From: an uncultured Bacteroidales bacterium
GTDB taxonomy: Bacteria > Bacteroidota > Bacteroidia > Bacteroidales > Muribaculaceae
Direction: 5' to 3'
DNA: 51,558 nt
NCBI GenBank assembly: GCA_947072905.1
Contig: CAMTKF010000012.1
Coordinates: 1-51,558, forward strand
Both the position numbers and the translations under genes were made by a program. This document shows positions 18,060 through 27,273 of this stretch, in pieces (the first letter of the stretch is position 1; every line of letters begins with the position of its first letter). The notes below the pieces were generated by a model, which worked only from the letters and a program-made list of their open reading frames with translations, did no database searches and had not been told where the DNA came from.

Positions 18060-19550
18060 TTATCCGACTGAATTTTCAAGAGTTATCTGAAGCAGTTTCT
18101 GAGCTTCTACGGCAAACTCCATAGGCAGCTTGTTCATCACCTCCTTGGCATAGCCGTTTACAATAAGTCCTACGGCCTCTTCGGTGGGGATGCCTCGCTG
18201 GTTGCAGTAGAAAAGCTGGTCTTCAGATATTTTGGAGGTGGTGGCCTCGTGCTCTACAATAGCACTTTCATTCTTTATGTCGATGTAGGGGAATGTGTGG
18301 GCTCCACATGTAGACGACAGCAGCAGCGAGTCGCACTGTGTATAGTTGCGGGCGCCCTCGGCCTGAGGTGTCACCTTCACCAGTCCGCGGTATGCGTTCT
18401 GGCTATGGCCGGCCGAGATACCTTTCGACACTATTGTAGAGCGGGTATCGCGTCCTATGTGTATCATTTTTGTACCGGTGTCGGCCTGCTGGCGGTTGTT
18501 GGTAACGGCTACCGAGTAGAATTCGCCTACCGAGTTGTTGCCCTTGAGCACGCACGAGGGGTACTTCCAGGTGATGGCCGAGCCGGTCTCAACCTGGGTC
18601 CACGACAGCTTGGAGTAGTCGCCGCGGCACAATCCGCGCTTGGTGACGAAGTTGTACACACCGCCACGACCCTCGGCATCGCCGGCATACCAGTTTTGTA
18701 CGGTTGAATACTTTACTTCGGCCCTGTCTTCAACTATAATCTCGACAATGGCCGCGTGCAGCTGGTTCTCATCGCGCATGGGGGCTGTGCAGCCTTCGAG
18801 GTAGCTGACGTAAGCGTCGTCGTCGGCCACAATGAGTGTGCGCTCAAACTGGCCGGTGCCCGAGGCGTTGATTCTGAAGTAGGTAGACAACTCCATGGGG
18901 CAGCGGACGCCCTTGGGAATGTAAACGAATGAGCCGTCGGAGAATACGGCTGAATTGAGTGCCGCGAAGAAGTTGTCGCGGTAGCTGACCACCGAGCCGA
19001 GATATTTCTTCACGAGGTCGGGATAATCCTTTACGGCTTCAGAAATCGAGCAGAAGATTATACCGAGTTTCGCAAGTTTCTCTTTATGGGTGGTTTTGAC
19101 CGAAACAGAGTCCATGACGGCGTCAACGGCCATGCCCGACAGCTGTTTCTGTTCCTCCAGGGGTATTCCGAGCCTGTTGAACGTGTCGAGCAGCTGAGGA
19201 TCAACCTCGTCAAGGCTTTTGGGGCCATCTTTCTTGCGGGGCTCGGCATAATAGCTTATTGCCTGAAAGTCTATTTCAGGAATGTCGAGATGTGCCCAAC
19301 GGGGCATGGTCAGGGTCTGCCAGTATCTGAAAGCCTGCAGGCGGAATTCGAGCATCCACTCGGGCTCGCCCTTGCGCTGTGAAATCAGACGCACCACATC
19401 CTCATTGAGGCCCGCCTCAATGATATCTGTATCTATGTCGGAGACAAATCCGTATTTATATTCGCCTGAGGTGGCATTGCGCAGAGTCTTGTCGTTTTCC
19501 GACTCTTCGTCGCTGTTGCTGCTGCAAGGCGTTTCGTTATTCTCAATCAT
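18060..19550 (-). CDS. sufB: Fe-S cluster assembly protein SufB
   Basis: SufB (496 residues) is the main scaffold subunit of SufBC2D. Family motifs include the [18 protein letters not shown] segment, the YLEGCTAP cysteine, and the C-terminal [20 protein letters not shown] stretch. Residues 1-25 are acidic and variable. The start ATG lies 8 nt inside the preceding cvpA-like gene, an overlap suggesting coupled translation. Confidence 0.96.
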   Translation of the reverse strand: MIENNETPCSSNSDEESENDKTLRNATSGEYKYGFVSDIDTDIIEAGLNEDVVRLISQRKGEPEWMLEFRLQAFRYWQTLTMPRWAHLDIPEIDFQAISYYAEPRKKDGPKSLDEVDPQLLDTFNRLGIPLEEQKQLSGMAVDAVMDSVSVKTTHKEKLAKLGIIFCSISEAVKDYPDLVKKYLGSVVSYRDNFFAALNSAVFSDGSFVYIPKGVRCPMELSTYFRINASGTGQFERTLIVADDDAYVSYLEGCTAPMRDENQLHAAIVEIIVEDRAEVKYSTVQNWYAGDAEGRGGVYNFVTKRGLCRGDYSKLSWTQVETGSAITWKYPSCVLKGNNSVGEFYSVAVTNNRQQADTGTKMIHIGRDTRSTIVSKGISAGHSQNAYRGLVKVTPQAEGARNYTQCDSLLLSSTCGAHTFPYIDIKNESAIVEHEATTSKISEDQLFYCNQRGIPTEEAVGLIVNGYAKEVMNKLPMEFAVEAQKLLQITLENSVG

Positions 19551-20073
19551 CGTCAGTTGTTTTAGTCTTAACGTTTTTGGAGTCTTTGTTGTTGTGGTGG
19601 TCCTGCACTAATTCAGACAGATAGCCCAGTGTGGCGGGTGCAAAGCTTACCATGGCTTCGCGCCAGGGCTTGTCGGGTTGGTGCAAGTCTTCGTCGTCGC
19701 CCGAGACGAGCAGCACGAAGTTGATTGCAAGACTCAGTACCAGCGCCCATTGCGCAATCTTGAACAAAGCTCCGGCCAGGCGGTCGATTATACCGAGGTG
19801 AACGGTGTGTATAACCTTACGTACCATGCGCACCACCAGCCATGTGAGGAAGTAAGCGCCGATAAAAGCCAATCCGTAGCCGCATACGGTGTCGAATGCG
19901 CCCGGAGCCTCGGAGCCTGAAAAAACATCAGCTATTCCCCGGCCGAACAGGCGGGCAGCTATTATGCCCGCTATTATGCCGAGAAGCTGGCCGGCCTGGC
20001 TCACGATTCCTTTGTTGAAACCGATTACACCGCCTATTACCACTATTACGAGTATGATGATGTCTATGGCCAT
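19543..20073 (-). CDS. CvpA family membrane protein
   Basis: This 176-residue inner-membrane protein has four hydrophobic segments (about residues 2-20, 25-45, 66-85 and 105-125). It carries the CvpA family pattern: an N-terminal [20 protein letters not shown] and a glycine-rich [17 protein letters not shown]. The tail is charged (Asp, Asn, Lys). CvpA proteins have been tied to colicin V production and envelope stress tolerance, but the molecular role is unclear. It leads the suf operon, sharing its promoter and overlapping sufB by 8 nt. Confidence 0.88.
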   Translation of the reverse strand: MAIDIIILVIVVIGGVIGFNKGIVSQAGQLLGIIAGIIAARLFGRGIADVFSGSEAPGAFDTVCGYGLAFIGAYFLTWLVVRMVRKVIHTVHLGIIDRLAGALFKIAQWALVLSLAINFVLLVSGDDEDLHQPDKPWREAMVSFAPATLGYLSELVQDHHNNKDSKNVKTKTTDDD

Positions 20074-20098
20074 TTTAACTTGTATATTATTATATTTG

Positions 20099-20106
20099 CA
20101 AAATTA
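20099..20106 (-). promoter_or_regulatory. -7 promoter box for the cvpA-suf operon
   Basis: The minus strand reads TAATTTTG, 25 bp before the cvpA start. No IscR-like or Fur-like palindrome was recognised nearby. Confidence 0.7.
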
Positions 20107-20133
20107 CTAAAAATGGTTGTCATGGCAAAAAAA

Positions 20134-20172
20134 ATTAACCGGGATTCCGCTGTTGACGAAATCCCGGTTAAT
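20134..20172 (-). terminator. intrinsic terminator after pckA
   Basis: A perfect 13-bp stem (ATTAACCGGGATT at 20134-20146 with its complement at 20160-20172) lies about 22 bp beyond the pckA stop. On the minus strand the stem is followed by a T-run. Confidence 0.88.
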
Positions 20173-20194
20173 ATTATTTATGACTGATCAAGAA

Positions 20195-21841
20195 TTACTT
20201 GTCGAGGTGAGGACCTGCGGCAACGAGAGCCTTACCGGCTTCGTTGTTTTCGTATTTCTTGAAGTTCTTGATGAAGCGGGCTGCGAGGTCTTCTGCCTTT
20301 ACTGTCCATTCTTCGGGCTTGGCGTAAGTGTCGCGGGGATCGAGGATCTTGGGATCTACGCCGGGCAGTTCGGTAGGAATCTGGAAGTCGAAGATGGGGA
20401 GTTCCTTGGTGGGAGCGGTGAGGATGGCGCCGTCGAGGATAGCGTCGATGATACCACGGGTGTCGCGGATAGAGATACGCTTGCCTGTGCCGTTCCAGCC
20501 GGTGTTCACGAGGTATGCCTTGGCACCGCTCATCTGCATGCGCTTAACGAGTTCTTCAGCGTACTTGGTGGGGTGGAGTTCAAGGAATGCCTGGCCGAAG
20601 CAAGCCGAGAAGGTGGGAGTGGGTTCGGTGATACCGCGTTCTGTACCGGCGAGCTTGGCGGTGAAGCCGCTCAGGAAGTAGTACTTGGTCTGCTCGGGGG
20701 TAAGGATAGATACGGGAGGAAGAACACCGAATGCGTCAGCGCTGAGGAAGATAACGTTCTTGGCAGCGGGACCGTGGCTGATGGGCTTAACGATGTTTTC
20801 GATGAAGTCGATGGGGTAGCTTACGCGGGTGTTTTCGGTAACGCTCTTGTCGGCGAAGTCGATCTTGCCTTCAGCGTCAACAGTAACGTTTTCGAGAAGG
20901 GCGTTGCGACGGATAGCGTTGTAGATGTCGGGTTCGCTTTCCTTGTCGAGGTTGATAACCTTGGCATAGCAGCCGCCTTCGAAGTTGAACACACCGTTGT
21001 CGTCCCAGCCGTGTTCGTCGTCACCGATGAGCAGACGTTTGGGGTCGGTAGAAAGGGTGGTCTTACCTGTGCCTGAGAGACCGAAGAAGATAGCGGTGTT
21101 TTCGCCGTTCTTGTCGGTGTTGGCAGAGCAGTGCATTGAAGCGATGCCCTTGAGGGGGAGGAAGTAGTTCATCATAGAGAACATACCCTTCTTCATTTCA
21201 CCGCCGTACCATGTGTTGATGATAACCTGTTCGCGTGAGGTGATGTTGAATACAACGGCAGTTTCAGAGTTGAGGCCGAGTTCCTTGTAGTTGGTGAGTT
21301 TGGCCTTTGAAGCGTTGTAAACGATAAAGTCGGGGGTGAAGTCCTTGAGTTCTTCAGCGTTGGGGCGGATGAACATGTTCTTTACGAAGTGAGCCTGCCA
21401 AGCAACTTCCATGATGAAGCGCACAGCCATGCGGGTGTCCTTGTTGGCACCGCAGAAGCCGTCTACAACATAGAGCTTCTTGCCTGAGAGTTCTTCGATT
21501 GCGAGTTCCTTGCAAGCCTTCCAAGCTTCCTGGCTTGCGGGCTTGTTGTCGTTCTTATATTCTTCAGTTGTCCACCATACGGTATCCTTTGACTTTTCGT
21601 CGAGAACGATGAATTTGTCTTTAGGAGAACGGCCGGTGTAAACGCCGGTCATAACGTCAACTGCGCCGAGTTCGGTAACAGCACCCTTTTCATAACCTTC
21701 GAGGGTGGGGAGGGTTTCCTGTTCGAAGAGTTCTTCGTAAGTGGGGTTGTAAACCACTTCTTTGACGTCCTTGATGCCGTAGGAAGCGAGGTCGGCCTTG
21801 ATGCCTGCCAGACGCTCTTTCTTAACTTCTTCTAAATTCAT
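20195..21841 (-). CDS. pckA: ATP-dependent phosphoenolpyruvate carboxykinase
   Basis: PckA (548 residues) interconverts oxaloacetate and PEP with ATP/ADP. In Bacteroidales it often runs in the carboxylating direction, feeding the fumarate/succinate pathway. The kinase P-loop [11 protein letters not shown] is preceded by [18 protein letters not shown] and followed by the metal-binding [23 protein letters not shown]. These are diagnostic of the ATP-dependent class. A promoter box at 21956 gives a leader of roughly 110 nt. The gene is alone in its transcription unit. A 319-codon open frame on the opposite strand is a codon-bias shadow. Confidence 0.97.
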   Translation of the reverse strand: MNLEEVKKERLAGIKADLASYGIKDVKEVVYNPTYEELFEQETLPTLEGYEKGAVTELGAVDVMTGVYTGRSPKDKFIVLDEKSKDTVWWTTEEYKNDNKPASQEAWKACKELAIEELSGKKLYVVDGFCGANKDTRMAVRFIMEVAWQAHFVKNMFIRPNAEELKDFTPDFIVYNASKAKLTNYKELGLNSETAVVFNITSREQVIINTWYGGEMKKGMFSMMNYFLPLKGIASMHCSANTDKNGENTAIFFGLSGTGKTTLSTDPKRLLIGDDEHGWDDNGVFNFEGGCYAKVINLDKESEPDIYNAIRRNALLENVTVDAEGKIDFADKSVTENTRVSYPIDFIENIVKPISHGPAAKNVIFLSADAFGVLPPVSILTPEQTKYYFLSGFTAKLAGTERGITEPTPTFSACFGQAFLELHPTKYAEELVKRMQMSGAKAYLVNTGWNGTGKRISIRDTRGIIDAILDGAILTAPTKELPIFDFQIPTELPGVDPKILDPRDTYAKPEEWTVKAEDLAARFIKNFKKYENNEAGKALVAAGPHLDK

Positions 21842-21955
21842 GATGTGTAGAAAAAATTTATGAGTAAATGATATAATTTGCTGAAATATTGAATTTCTAA
21901 ATCATTAACCTAACGTTTGTGTCAGTTAAAAGTTATCTATGTTTTAAATCAACTG

Positions 21956-21963
21956 CAAAGTTA
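21956..21963 (-). promoter_or_regulatory. -7 promoter box for pckA
   Basis: The minus strand reads TAACTTTG, about 115 bp upstream of the pckA ATG. The 505-bp gap between pckA and glnS holds this promoter, an AT-rich middle (about 21964-22110) where I see nothing definite, the glnS promoter box and palindromic element C. Confidence 0.7.
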
Positions 21964-22122
21964 TAACTTTTTTTAGTGTTTAGAAAATAAAATATGGAAA
22001 AATTTCCTTAATCTAAATCTTAAAAAATCTTTTCGGGGCTTAATTGCCCCTGCATAGGCTGTATTGTATGTTTTTTCGCTAAAAAAGTTACAAGGTGTTA
22101 AAAGCGTTCACAGAAAAATTTA

Positions 22123-22130
22123 TAACTTTG
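22123..22130 (+). promoter_or_regulatory. -7 promoter box for glnS
   Basis: TAACTTTG ends 11 bp before element C begins. A transcript from it would start around 22136-22138, so the element makes up almost the entire leader of about 210 nt. Confidence 0.7.
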
Positions 22131-22141
22131 CACTTTAAAAT

Positions 22142-22338
22142 TAAGTAACTCTTTAAAATTAGCTTAATTTCAGCTTATGCAGGATTTTTGAGTGGATTTT
22201 AAATCAGAAAGAAGGAGTTTGGCGAGCTAAACGACTGATTGAAAATTTGAAATATACCAAAAAGACACATAAGAAGATATAAGCCCGAGGGGTTACTGAT
22301 AAAATTTCAATTCTAACTAATTTTAAAAGAGTTACTTA
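22142..22338. repeat. nested palindromic element C, forming the glnS leader (about 197 bp)
   Basis: The outer arms TAAGTAACTCTTTAAAATTAG (22142-22162) and its near-complement at 22317-22338 differ by one inserted base. Middle arms are GGATTTTAAATCAG (22194-22207) and CTGATTGAAAATTT (22235-22248). The apex is GGAG followed by TTTGG, loop CGAG, CTAAA (22214-22231). The element begins about 5 nt after the predicted transcription start and ends 8 bp before the glnS ATG, so the RNA could fold into one long interrupted hairpin directly before the start codon. Confidence 0.8.
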
Positions 22339-22346
22339 TATACAAT

Positions 22347-24050
22347 ATGGCCGAAATCAAAGAAACCGAAACCAATGAAGCCCGCGGGCTCAATTTCGTC
22401 GAGCAAGAAGTGTATTCCGACCTGCAGGCCGGAAAGAATGGCGGACGCCTGAATACCCGCTTCCCTCCGGAGCCTAACGGTTATCTGCATATAGGTCACG
22501 CCAAGGCTATCTGCATGGACTTTGGAGTGGCTGAGAAATTCGGTGGTACTTGCAACCTCCGTTTTGATGATACCAATCCCGTGAAAGAAGATGTGGAATA
22601 CGTAGATTCCATACGCGAAGACATCCACTGGCTGGGATTTGACTGGGGCGACCGCGAATACTATGCCTCCGACTATTTCCCCAAGCTGTTTGATCTGGCT
22701 TGCCGTCTGATCAAGGAAGGCAAAGCATACGTGGACGACCAGACCTCAGAGCAGATTGCCGCACAAAAGGGTACACCTACCGAACCCGGTACCGAAAGCC
22801 CCTTCCGCAACCGTACTCCCGAGGAAAATCTCGACTTGTTCATGCGTATGAATGCCGGCGAGTTTGAGGAAGGCTCCCGTGTGCTGCGTGCCAAGATAGA
22901 CATGGCTTCGAGCAATATGCACTTCCGCGACCCCATCATGTACCGCATCATCAAGCATCCGCACCACCGCACCGGCACTACATGGAAGGTATATCCCATG
23001 TACGATTTCGCCCACGGTCAGAGCGACTACTTCGAGGGCGTCACTCACTCTATCTGCACACTCGAATTCGTACCTCACCGTCCGCTTTACGACTATTTTG
23101 TAGACGAGCTGGCCGACGAGACATACCGTCCGCGTCAGATTGAGTTCAACCGTCTCAATATCACCTACACCGTGATGAGCAAGCGCAAGCTTCTCGCACT
23201 GGTCAAGGAAGGTCTTGTAGCCGGATGGGACGATCCCCGCATGCCTACTATCTGCGGTATGCGTCGTCTGGGCTATACTCCCAAGAGCATACGCAAGTTT
23301 ATCGACACCATCGGTTACACCAAGTATGAGGCTCTCAACTCGGTGAGCCTGCTCGAACATGCCGTGCGCGATGACCTCAACGCCATCGCCACCCGTGTGA
23401 TGGGTGTCATCAACCCCGTGAAGGTGGTCATTACCAACTATCCCGAGGACAAGGTGGAAACCGTGTGCATGGAGAATAATCCCGAACAGGAAGGCAGCGG
23501 CACACACGAAATGCCCTTCTCGCGCGAGCTTTACATCGAACGCGAAGACTTCATGGAAAATCCGCCCAAGAAGTTCTTCCGTCTGGCTCCCGGCTCGGAG
23601 GTACGTCTCAAGGGCGCATATATCATCAAATGTGAGGACGTGGTGAAGGATGCCGACGGCAATATCACCGAGCTTCACTGCACCTACGACCCCGACACCC
23701 TCAGCGGCATGCCCGGCGCAAACCGCAAGGTGAAGGGTACACTGCACTGGGTATCGGCCGCACATGCCATTGATGCCGAAGCCCGCCTGTATGACCGACT
23801 CTTCGACGTGGAAAATCCCGCTGCCGAGCCCGACCGCGATTTCCGCGATATGCTCAACCCCAACTCCCTGGAGGTTCGCAAGATAAAGGTTGAACCCTTT
23901 GTGGCTCAGAATGCAGCCCAAGGCGCCAAGTTCCAGTTCCAGCGTATAGGATATTTTACACCCGACTACGACTCGACCCCCGAACATCTGGTATTCAACC
24001 GCACCATAGGTCTGCGTGATACCTGGGAAAAGGAGCAGAAAAAGAAATAA
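22347..24050 (+). CDS. glnS: glutamine--tRNA ligase
   Basis: GlnRS (567 residues) charges tRNA-Gln directly. The class I signature appears as [15 protein letters not shown] near residue 40, and the KMSKS-type motif as VMSKRKL near 275. The C-terminal beta-barrel anticodon-binding domains are present and the length is normal. It is monocistronic, with its own promoter, a very unusual palindromic leader (22142-22338) and a terminator at 24070. The 413-codon open frame on the other strand is a shadow. Confidence 0.97.
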   Translation: MAEIKETETNEARGLNFVEQEVYSDLQAGKNGGRLNTRFPPEPNGYLHIGHAKAICMDFGVAEKFGGTCNLRFDDTNPVKEDVEYVDSIREDIHWLGFDWGDREYYASDYFPKLFDLACRLIKEGKAYVDDQTSEQIAAQKGTPTEPGTESPFRNRTPEENLDLFMRMNAGEFEEGSRVLRAKIDMASSNMHFRDPIMYRIIKHPHHRTGTTWKVYPMYDFAHGQSDYFEGVTHSICTLEFVPHRPLYDYFVDELADETYRPRQIEFNRLNITYTVMSKRKLLALVKEGLVAGWDDPRMPTICGMRRLGYTPKSIRKFIDTIGYTKYEALNSVSLLEHAVRDDLNAIATRVMGVINPVKVVITNYPEDKVETVCMENNPEQEGSGTHEMPFSRELYIEREDFMENPPKKFFRLAPGSEVRLKGAYIIKCEDVVKDADGNITELHCTYDPDTLSGMPGANRKVKGTLHWVSAAHAIDAEARLYDRLFDVENPAAEPDRDFRDMLNPNSLEVRKIKVEPFVAQNAAQGAKFQFQRIGYFTPDYDSTPEHLVFNRTIGLRDTWEKEQKKK

Positions 24051-24069
24051 TCACATAAAAATAATTAAA

Positions 24070-24106
24070 GGGGTCGGGCAGCCCTGATAAGGATTGCCCG
24101 GCCCCC
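24070..24106 (+). terminator. intrinsic terminator after glnS
   Basis: GGGGTCGGGCAGCC (24070-24083) pairs with GGATTGCCCGGCCCC (24091-24105) around a CTGATAA loop, with A/T-rich flanks. Confidence 0.85.
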
Positions 24107-24131
24107 GATTATATAATTTCCGATTATATAA

Positions 24132-25574
24132 ATGATGGAATCAGACGACACCGGTCGCGATGACCTTGTAGAACGTTTCAGGGAAGACTTGAGCCGTCCG
24201 GTAGGTGAACGCTTCTACTCAGAAGAAGAGTTGATATATGTATTTGACCTCGCCGGCGACTCGTACGATGACTACCTGAGGACAGAGGCCCTGTTGCTGG
24301 GTATGCGCCTGTATCCCGAAAGCGAAGAGCTCTTGGCACGACGTGCCATTTTTTATCGCGATACAGATCCCAATTCTTTTCAGAGTTTCTTGAAGTACAG
24401 CACATTTGATGAGCATGCTGTGATGTTTGACATAATGCGCCTTTCAAATCTGGGCAAGGGAAACGATGAAGCCCTCGGGCAAGTGGAGCGTTTTATTGAA
24501 AATCATCCGCGGCTTGAAGAGGATGAATATGTAATACAGTTTGTGCAGGCGCTGCATGGCATAGGGCTTGACAGATGGATTGTGGACAATCTTGATGACC
24601 TGAAGTCGAGAGTGGCTTATCTGCCTACGCTGCTGTATGAAATTGCCATTCTGTCGGATGAATCCAAGGAATTTTCGGAAATAGCCGTTCAGGTACTTGA
24701 GGAGCTTACCGAGCTTGAACCCTACACCTCGGAATACTGGACTTTGCTCTCGCTGGTGTATTCGCGCCAAAATCGTGATGAAGACGCACTTAACGCAGTG
24801 GAATACGCCCTGGCCATAGACCCCGATAATATAGAGGCGCTGAAAGCCAAGCTGCGCACTCTGGCCAACAAGCCCGATAGTACGGAGATTGACGCATTGT
24901 TGCAGCGTATAGGCGATGCCGACCCCGACGACGCCGACTTTGCTTATATTCGCCTGACACGTGCCGAGGAATTGAACGATGTGGAGCTGATTCACCGCTT
25001 GCTCGATTCGTTTACACCTGCTGTGATGTCGTCGCGCCCCGTGTTTGTGAAAGCTATCCAATACGGATACGAAGGCATAGAGCAGTGGGCCGAATGTCTT
25101 TATGAAAACGGTATAACCGACATAAGCGACTGGAACGAGCTGGCCGATTATGCCTTCTCATGCGATAATATTGCAGCTTTGACTGCACTGATTAAAGTGT
25201 ATGAGAAAAAGTCGGGCTCATCGCTCGACCATTCGTTCATTGACCTGAGGATGCTCTACCGCATGCACAAGTATGATGTGGCTTTGGCTCTGTTCACCGA
25301 CAATGATGTGACGGGCGCCATACGCAGTCCCGAGAATCTGATGGAATGCTATGCTATGTATGTGATGTCGTTGCTGCGCACCGGTTATCTCAAAGAAGCC
25401 GCCGAAGCTTGTGATGCCATGCTGGGCATGATTGCCAAAGAGCCTATGTTGCCCGGTTCTAAAATCGAGAAGCTGGGCATGCAGAAGTTCCTTGAAGATG
25501 TCAAGAAACGTTTGAAATCGGTACGGAAAACCGATTGGATGAAATACGACCCTATAGGTCTTGACAGGAAGTAA
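24132..25574 (+). CDS. TPR-like repeat protein
   Basis: The 480-residue protein is acidic and all-helical in appearance, with no signal peptide or membrane segment. Tetratricopeptide-like repeats are clearest around residues 190-250 (YWTLLSLVYSRQNRDEDALNAVEYALAIDPDNIEALK) and continue with lower similarity to both sides. Such proteins are adaptors, but no partner is suggested by the neighbours. A glnS terminator precedes it and a bidirectional terminator follows, so it is a single-gene unit. MMES offers two adjacent start codons; the first is used here. Confidence 0.75.
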   Translation: MMESDDTGRDDLVERFREDLSRPVGERFYSEEELIYVFDLAGDSYDDYLRTEALLLGMRLYPESEELLARRAIFYRDTDPNSFQSFLKYSTFDEHAVMFDIMRLSNLGKGNDEALGQVERFIENHPRLEEDEYVIQFVQALHGIGLDRWIVDNLDDLKSRVAYLPTLLYEIAILSDESKEFSEIAVQVLEELTELEPYTSEYWTLLSLVYSRQNRDEDALNAVEYALAIDPDNIEALKAKLRTLANKPDSTEIDALLQRIGDADPDDADFAYIRLTRAEELNDVELIHRLLDSFTPAVMSSRPVFVKAIQYGYEGIEQWAECLYENGITDISDWNELADYAFSCDNIAALTALIKVYEKKSGSSLDHSFIDLRMLYRMHKYDVALALFTDNDVTGAIRSPENLMECYAMYVMSLLRTGYLKEAAEACDAMLGMIAKEPMLPGSKIEKLGMQKFLEDVKKRLKSVRKTDWMKYDPIGLDRK

Positions 25575-25603
25575 GCGACTCTGTAAGAGTGCTTGAAGTA
25601 TAC

Positions 25604-25645
25604 AAAAAACCGGTGGACAATTTCTGTGATGTCCACCGGTTTTTA
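25604..25645. terminator. bidirectional terminator
   Basis: AAAACCGGTGGAC (about 25606-25618) pairs perfectly with GTCCACCGGTTTT (25631-25643), flanked by A and T runs, between convergent genes. Confidence 0.88.
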
Positions 25646-25655
25646 TATGCTTTGT

Positions 25656-26084
25656 TTACTTCTTCAGATCTTCGGCTGTAAACTCGAGGGTATACAGATA
25701 TTCATCATCAACCGAATAGTAGTCGTAATGGAAGGTAAACCCTTGCTCCAACAGTTTTTTCTCTCTTGGCTGGGTGTTCAGAAAACCGCCGGCGTTTTCT
25801 TTTACCGATTTTATTTTCTCTTCGCTCGGCTTTTGCACTTCGGGCACAGTATATTTATACTTGTACTTTATGGTGTTGGTGTCATCATCGTAGTCCACAT
25901 CTGTGATGACCAGGCCATATCCGGCCGGTACGGGAAGCTGCCCTTTGGCCATTGAAAGTTCAGCCTTGACTTCGTCTACAGCGTCCTTGGGTGGAGTGGG
26001 GGTGTTTCCGTTGCCTGAGCAAGCCGACAGCAGCAAAAGGATGGCTGCGATAAAAGAGAAGAGAGAGATAGATGTGTACTTCAT
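25656..26084 (-). CDS. small lipoprotein of unknown function
   Basis: The 142-residue product has a lipoprotein signal with likely Cys22 (LLLLSACSGNG) and a Pro/Thr linker. A compact acidic domain follows, with alternating strand-like segments (YGLVITDVDYDDDTNTIKYKYKY, FTFHYDYYSVDDEYLYTLEF). The pattern suggests a small beta-rich periplasmic or surface domain, but I do not recognise a family. It has a minus-strand promoter box (TAACTTCG at 26114-26121) about 30 bp upstream and is not linked to the neighbouring acetyltransferase, whose stop lies 171 bp away. Confidence 0.7.
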   Translation of the reverse strand: MKYTSISLFSFIAAILLLLSACSGNGNTPTPPKDAVDEVKAELSMAKGQLPVPAGYGLVITDVDYDDDTNTIKYKYKYTVPEVQKPSEEKIKSVKENAGGFLNTQPREKKLLEQGFTFHYDYYSVDDEYLYTLEFTAEDLKK

Positions 26085-26113
26085 AAGGTATGATGATTTA
26101 GATTATTACTGCT

Positions 26114-26121
26114 GCGAAGTT
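26114..26121 (-). promoter_or_regulatory. -7-like promoter box for the lipoprotein
   Basis: The minus strand reads TAACTTCG, one mismatch from TAnnTTTG. The remaining sequence up to 26255 shows nothing definite. Confidence 0.55.
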
Positions 26122-26255
26122 ACGAAAATATCTGAAGATTACAAATTAAACTTGCCATTTGAAGGGGAATAGGCAGAGCCGGTAAGCGTGTTTACTTGTA
26201 GCTGCGGAATTGTGAGTGCCTGCAACAGTGTTGTACCGGTGATAGCAGCATTACG

Positions 26256-26861
26256 CTATTTGTCGATGAATTTTAAGTCGAAGAAAAGAATACGACTTTT
26301 GAGATCTTCCTCATCGGGAATACCAAAAGATTTTTTCTCGCTCTCTATTGATTTATACAGAGGTTTGAAGCCGTTCTTATAATAATAATGCAGGGTAGGC
26401 TCAGCATTGTAGGCATCGACAAGCATATATCTGCAAGCAGCTTTATTGTTCTCGTCAACGAATGAATGTTTCAGCACATTCATAATCTGTGTGCCGATAT
26501 TCAATCCTTGACCTTGATATTTTGAGTTAACACCCAAGCGACCGATAAGGACTGCCGGATAACTGCGATGATGCTTTTTGTATGGTATCTTGCGTTGGAG
26601 AGCATTGCGCGAAGAATTATCGAGAGTGTTGGCCTTTATACCATCAAAAGATAAAGTAGCAATAGCCACGATTTCACGGGGATTTTCTTTGCTAATCCAA
26701 CAGAACGCCTTGCTCAATAACTCTTTTTCGTAGAGAAAAACATCATATTTGAAAAACTCGTCCAAATCCTTATCTCCACAACAAAAGGGGGCACAGTAAT
26801 CTGCGACCTCCTTAGTATAACTCACCATAAAGGATTTCTCAACGAGGCTGAATTTATCCAT
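26256..26861 (-). CDS. GNAT acetyltransferase, probable toxin of a GNAT-type toxin-antitoxin pair
   Basis: The 201-residue protein has the GNAT fold signature. The acetyl-CoA-binding loop is visible in IGRLGVNSKYQGQGLNIGTQIM (about residues 110-131). The late YYYKNGFKPL motif matches the conserved aromatic region. The N-terminal CGDKDLDEFFKYDVFLYEKELLSKAF segment resembles TacT/AtaT-like toxins that acetylate aminoacyl-tRNA. The length is near that of these toxins. A 59-residue gene lies 26 bp upstream on the same strand, as expected for an antitoxin. Its base composition is more A/T-rich than the neighbours, consistent with horizontal gain. Toxicity is inferred, not shown; a housekeeping GNAT is the alternative. 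Confidence 0.75.
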   Translation of the reverse strand: MDKFSLVEKSFMVSYTKEVADYCAPFCCGDKDLDEFFKYDVFLYEKELLSKAFCWISKENPREIVAIATLSFDGIKANTLDNSSRNALQRKIPYKKHHRSYPAVLIGRLGVNSKYQGQGLNIGTQIMNVLKHSFVDENNKAACRYMLVDAYNAEPTLHYYYKNGFKPLYKSIESEKKSFGIPDEEDLKSRILFFDLKFIDK

Positions 26862-26862
26862 C

Positions 26863-26890
26863 TTAGAGCTTGTTTTTAAATAAGCTCTTA
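26863..26890. repeat. short palindrome between antitoxin-like and toxin-like genes
   Basis: AGAGCTT (26865-26871) pairs with AAGCTCT (26882-26888) around a 10-nt A/T loop. On the minus strand it covers the antitoxin-like stop codon and ends 1-3 bp before the toxin-like ATG, so it could limit initiation of the second gene. Its sequence (TTAGAGCTTGTTT) resembles the repeat at 121-142 and the arms of element A. Confidence 0.65.
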
Positions 26891-27067
26891 ATCCTTACGG
26901 GGAGGGAATACGGTATTTTTAACGCTCTCCCACATATCGGAGACAATCTTACGTTGAGCTTCTGTAAGTTTAGGTGTCGGCAATTTGCCATTGCGCTCCG
27001 CTTCTTTAATGAAGCTCCGTGCATCTTCGCCCCAAAGTTCAGGGGTAGTTTTAATAGTCATTGCCAT
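26888..27067 (-). CDS. 59-residue probable antitoxin of the GNAT pair
   Basis: A short frame on the minus strand encodes 59 residues, starting MAMTIKTTPELWG and ending NTVFPPRKD. It has a promoter box 22 bp upstream, good codon use and Bacteroidetes-like composition, and sits 26 bp ahead of the GNAT gene. The segment ERNGKLPTPKLTEAQRK looks like a conserved linker and helix. I do not see a clear ribbon-helix-helix DNA-binding domain, so it differs from the classical GNAT antitoxins. A second ATG two codons in (MTIKTT) is also possible. Its antitoxin role rests on gene order and size. Confidence 0.75.
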   Translation of the reverse strand: MAMTIKTTPELWGEDARSFIKEAERNGKLPTPKLTEAQRKIVSDMWESVKNTVFPPRKD

Positions 27068-27088
27068 ATCTTAAAGTATTAATGTGTA

Positions 27089-27096
27089 CAAAGTTA
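27089..27096 (-). promoter_or_regulatory. -7 promoter box for the toxin-antitoxin-like pair
   Basis: The minus strand reads TAACTTTG, 21 bp before the antitoxin-like start. Confidence 0.72.
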
Positions 27097-27184
27097 CAAC
27101 ATTATAACAAATAAAACAATAGTCAAGATGTTAATGTGCTGAAAATATTCGCAATACACTGCCCATTGATAGCGAAAAAGAGTT

Positions 27185-27273
27185 GTGGTAAGTGATTTTT
27201 TGCAGCTGATGCTAGAGGGACCTCGACCACGAAGTAGCTTCGACCGAATGGGAGAAAAAGCGTCGGTTACCAC
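27185..27273. repeat. 89-bp palindromic element D
   Basis: The arms GTGGTAA (27185-27191) and TTACCAC (27267-27273) continue inward with partly complementary GA...TTTTTT and AAAAA tracts. The centre has CGAAG, TAG, CTTCG (27230-27242). Inner flanks resemble element B: GATTTTTTGCAGC against GATTTTTTCAGC, and GGAGAAAAAGC against GGAAAAAGC. Its right arm supplies the stop codon of the MBL-fold gene. Confidence 0.5.

Noticed and set aside
20117-21076. 319-codon open frame opposite pckA, and similar long frames opposite glnS (22746-23987), rpsA and hut genes
   Set aside because: They lie fully within well-identified genes on the other strand, show no family features, and reflect third-position G/C bias.
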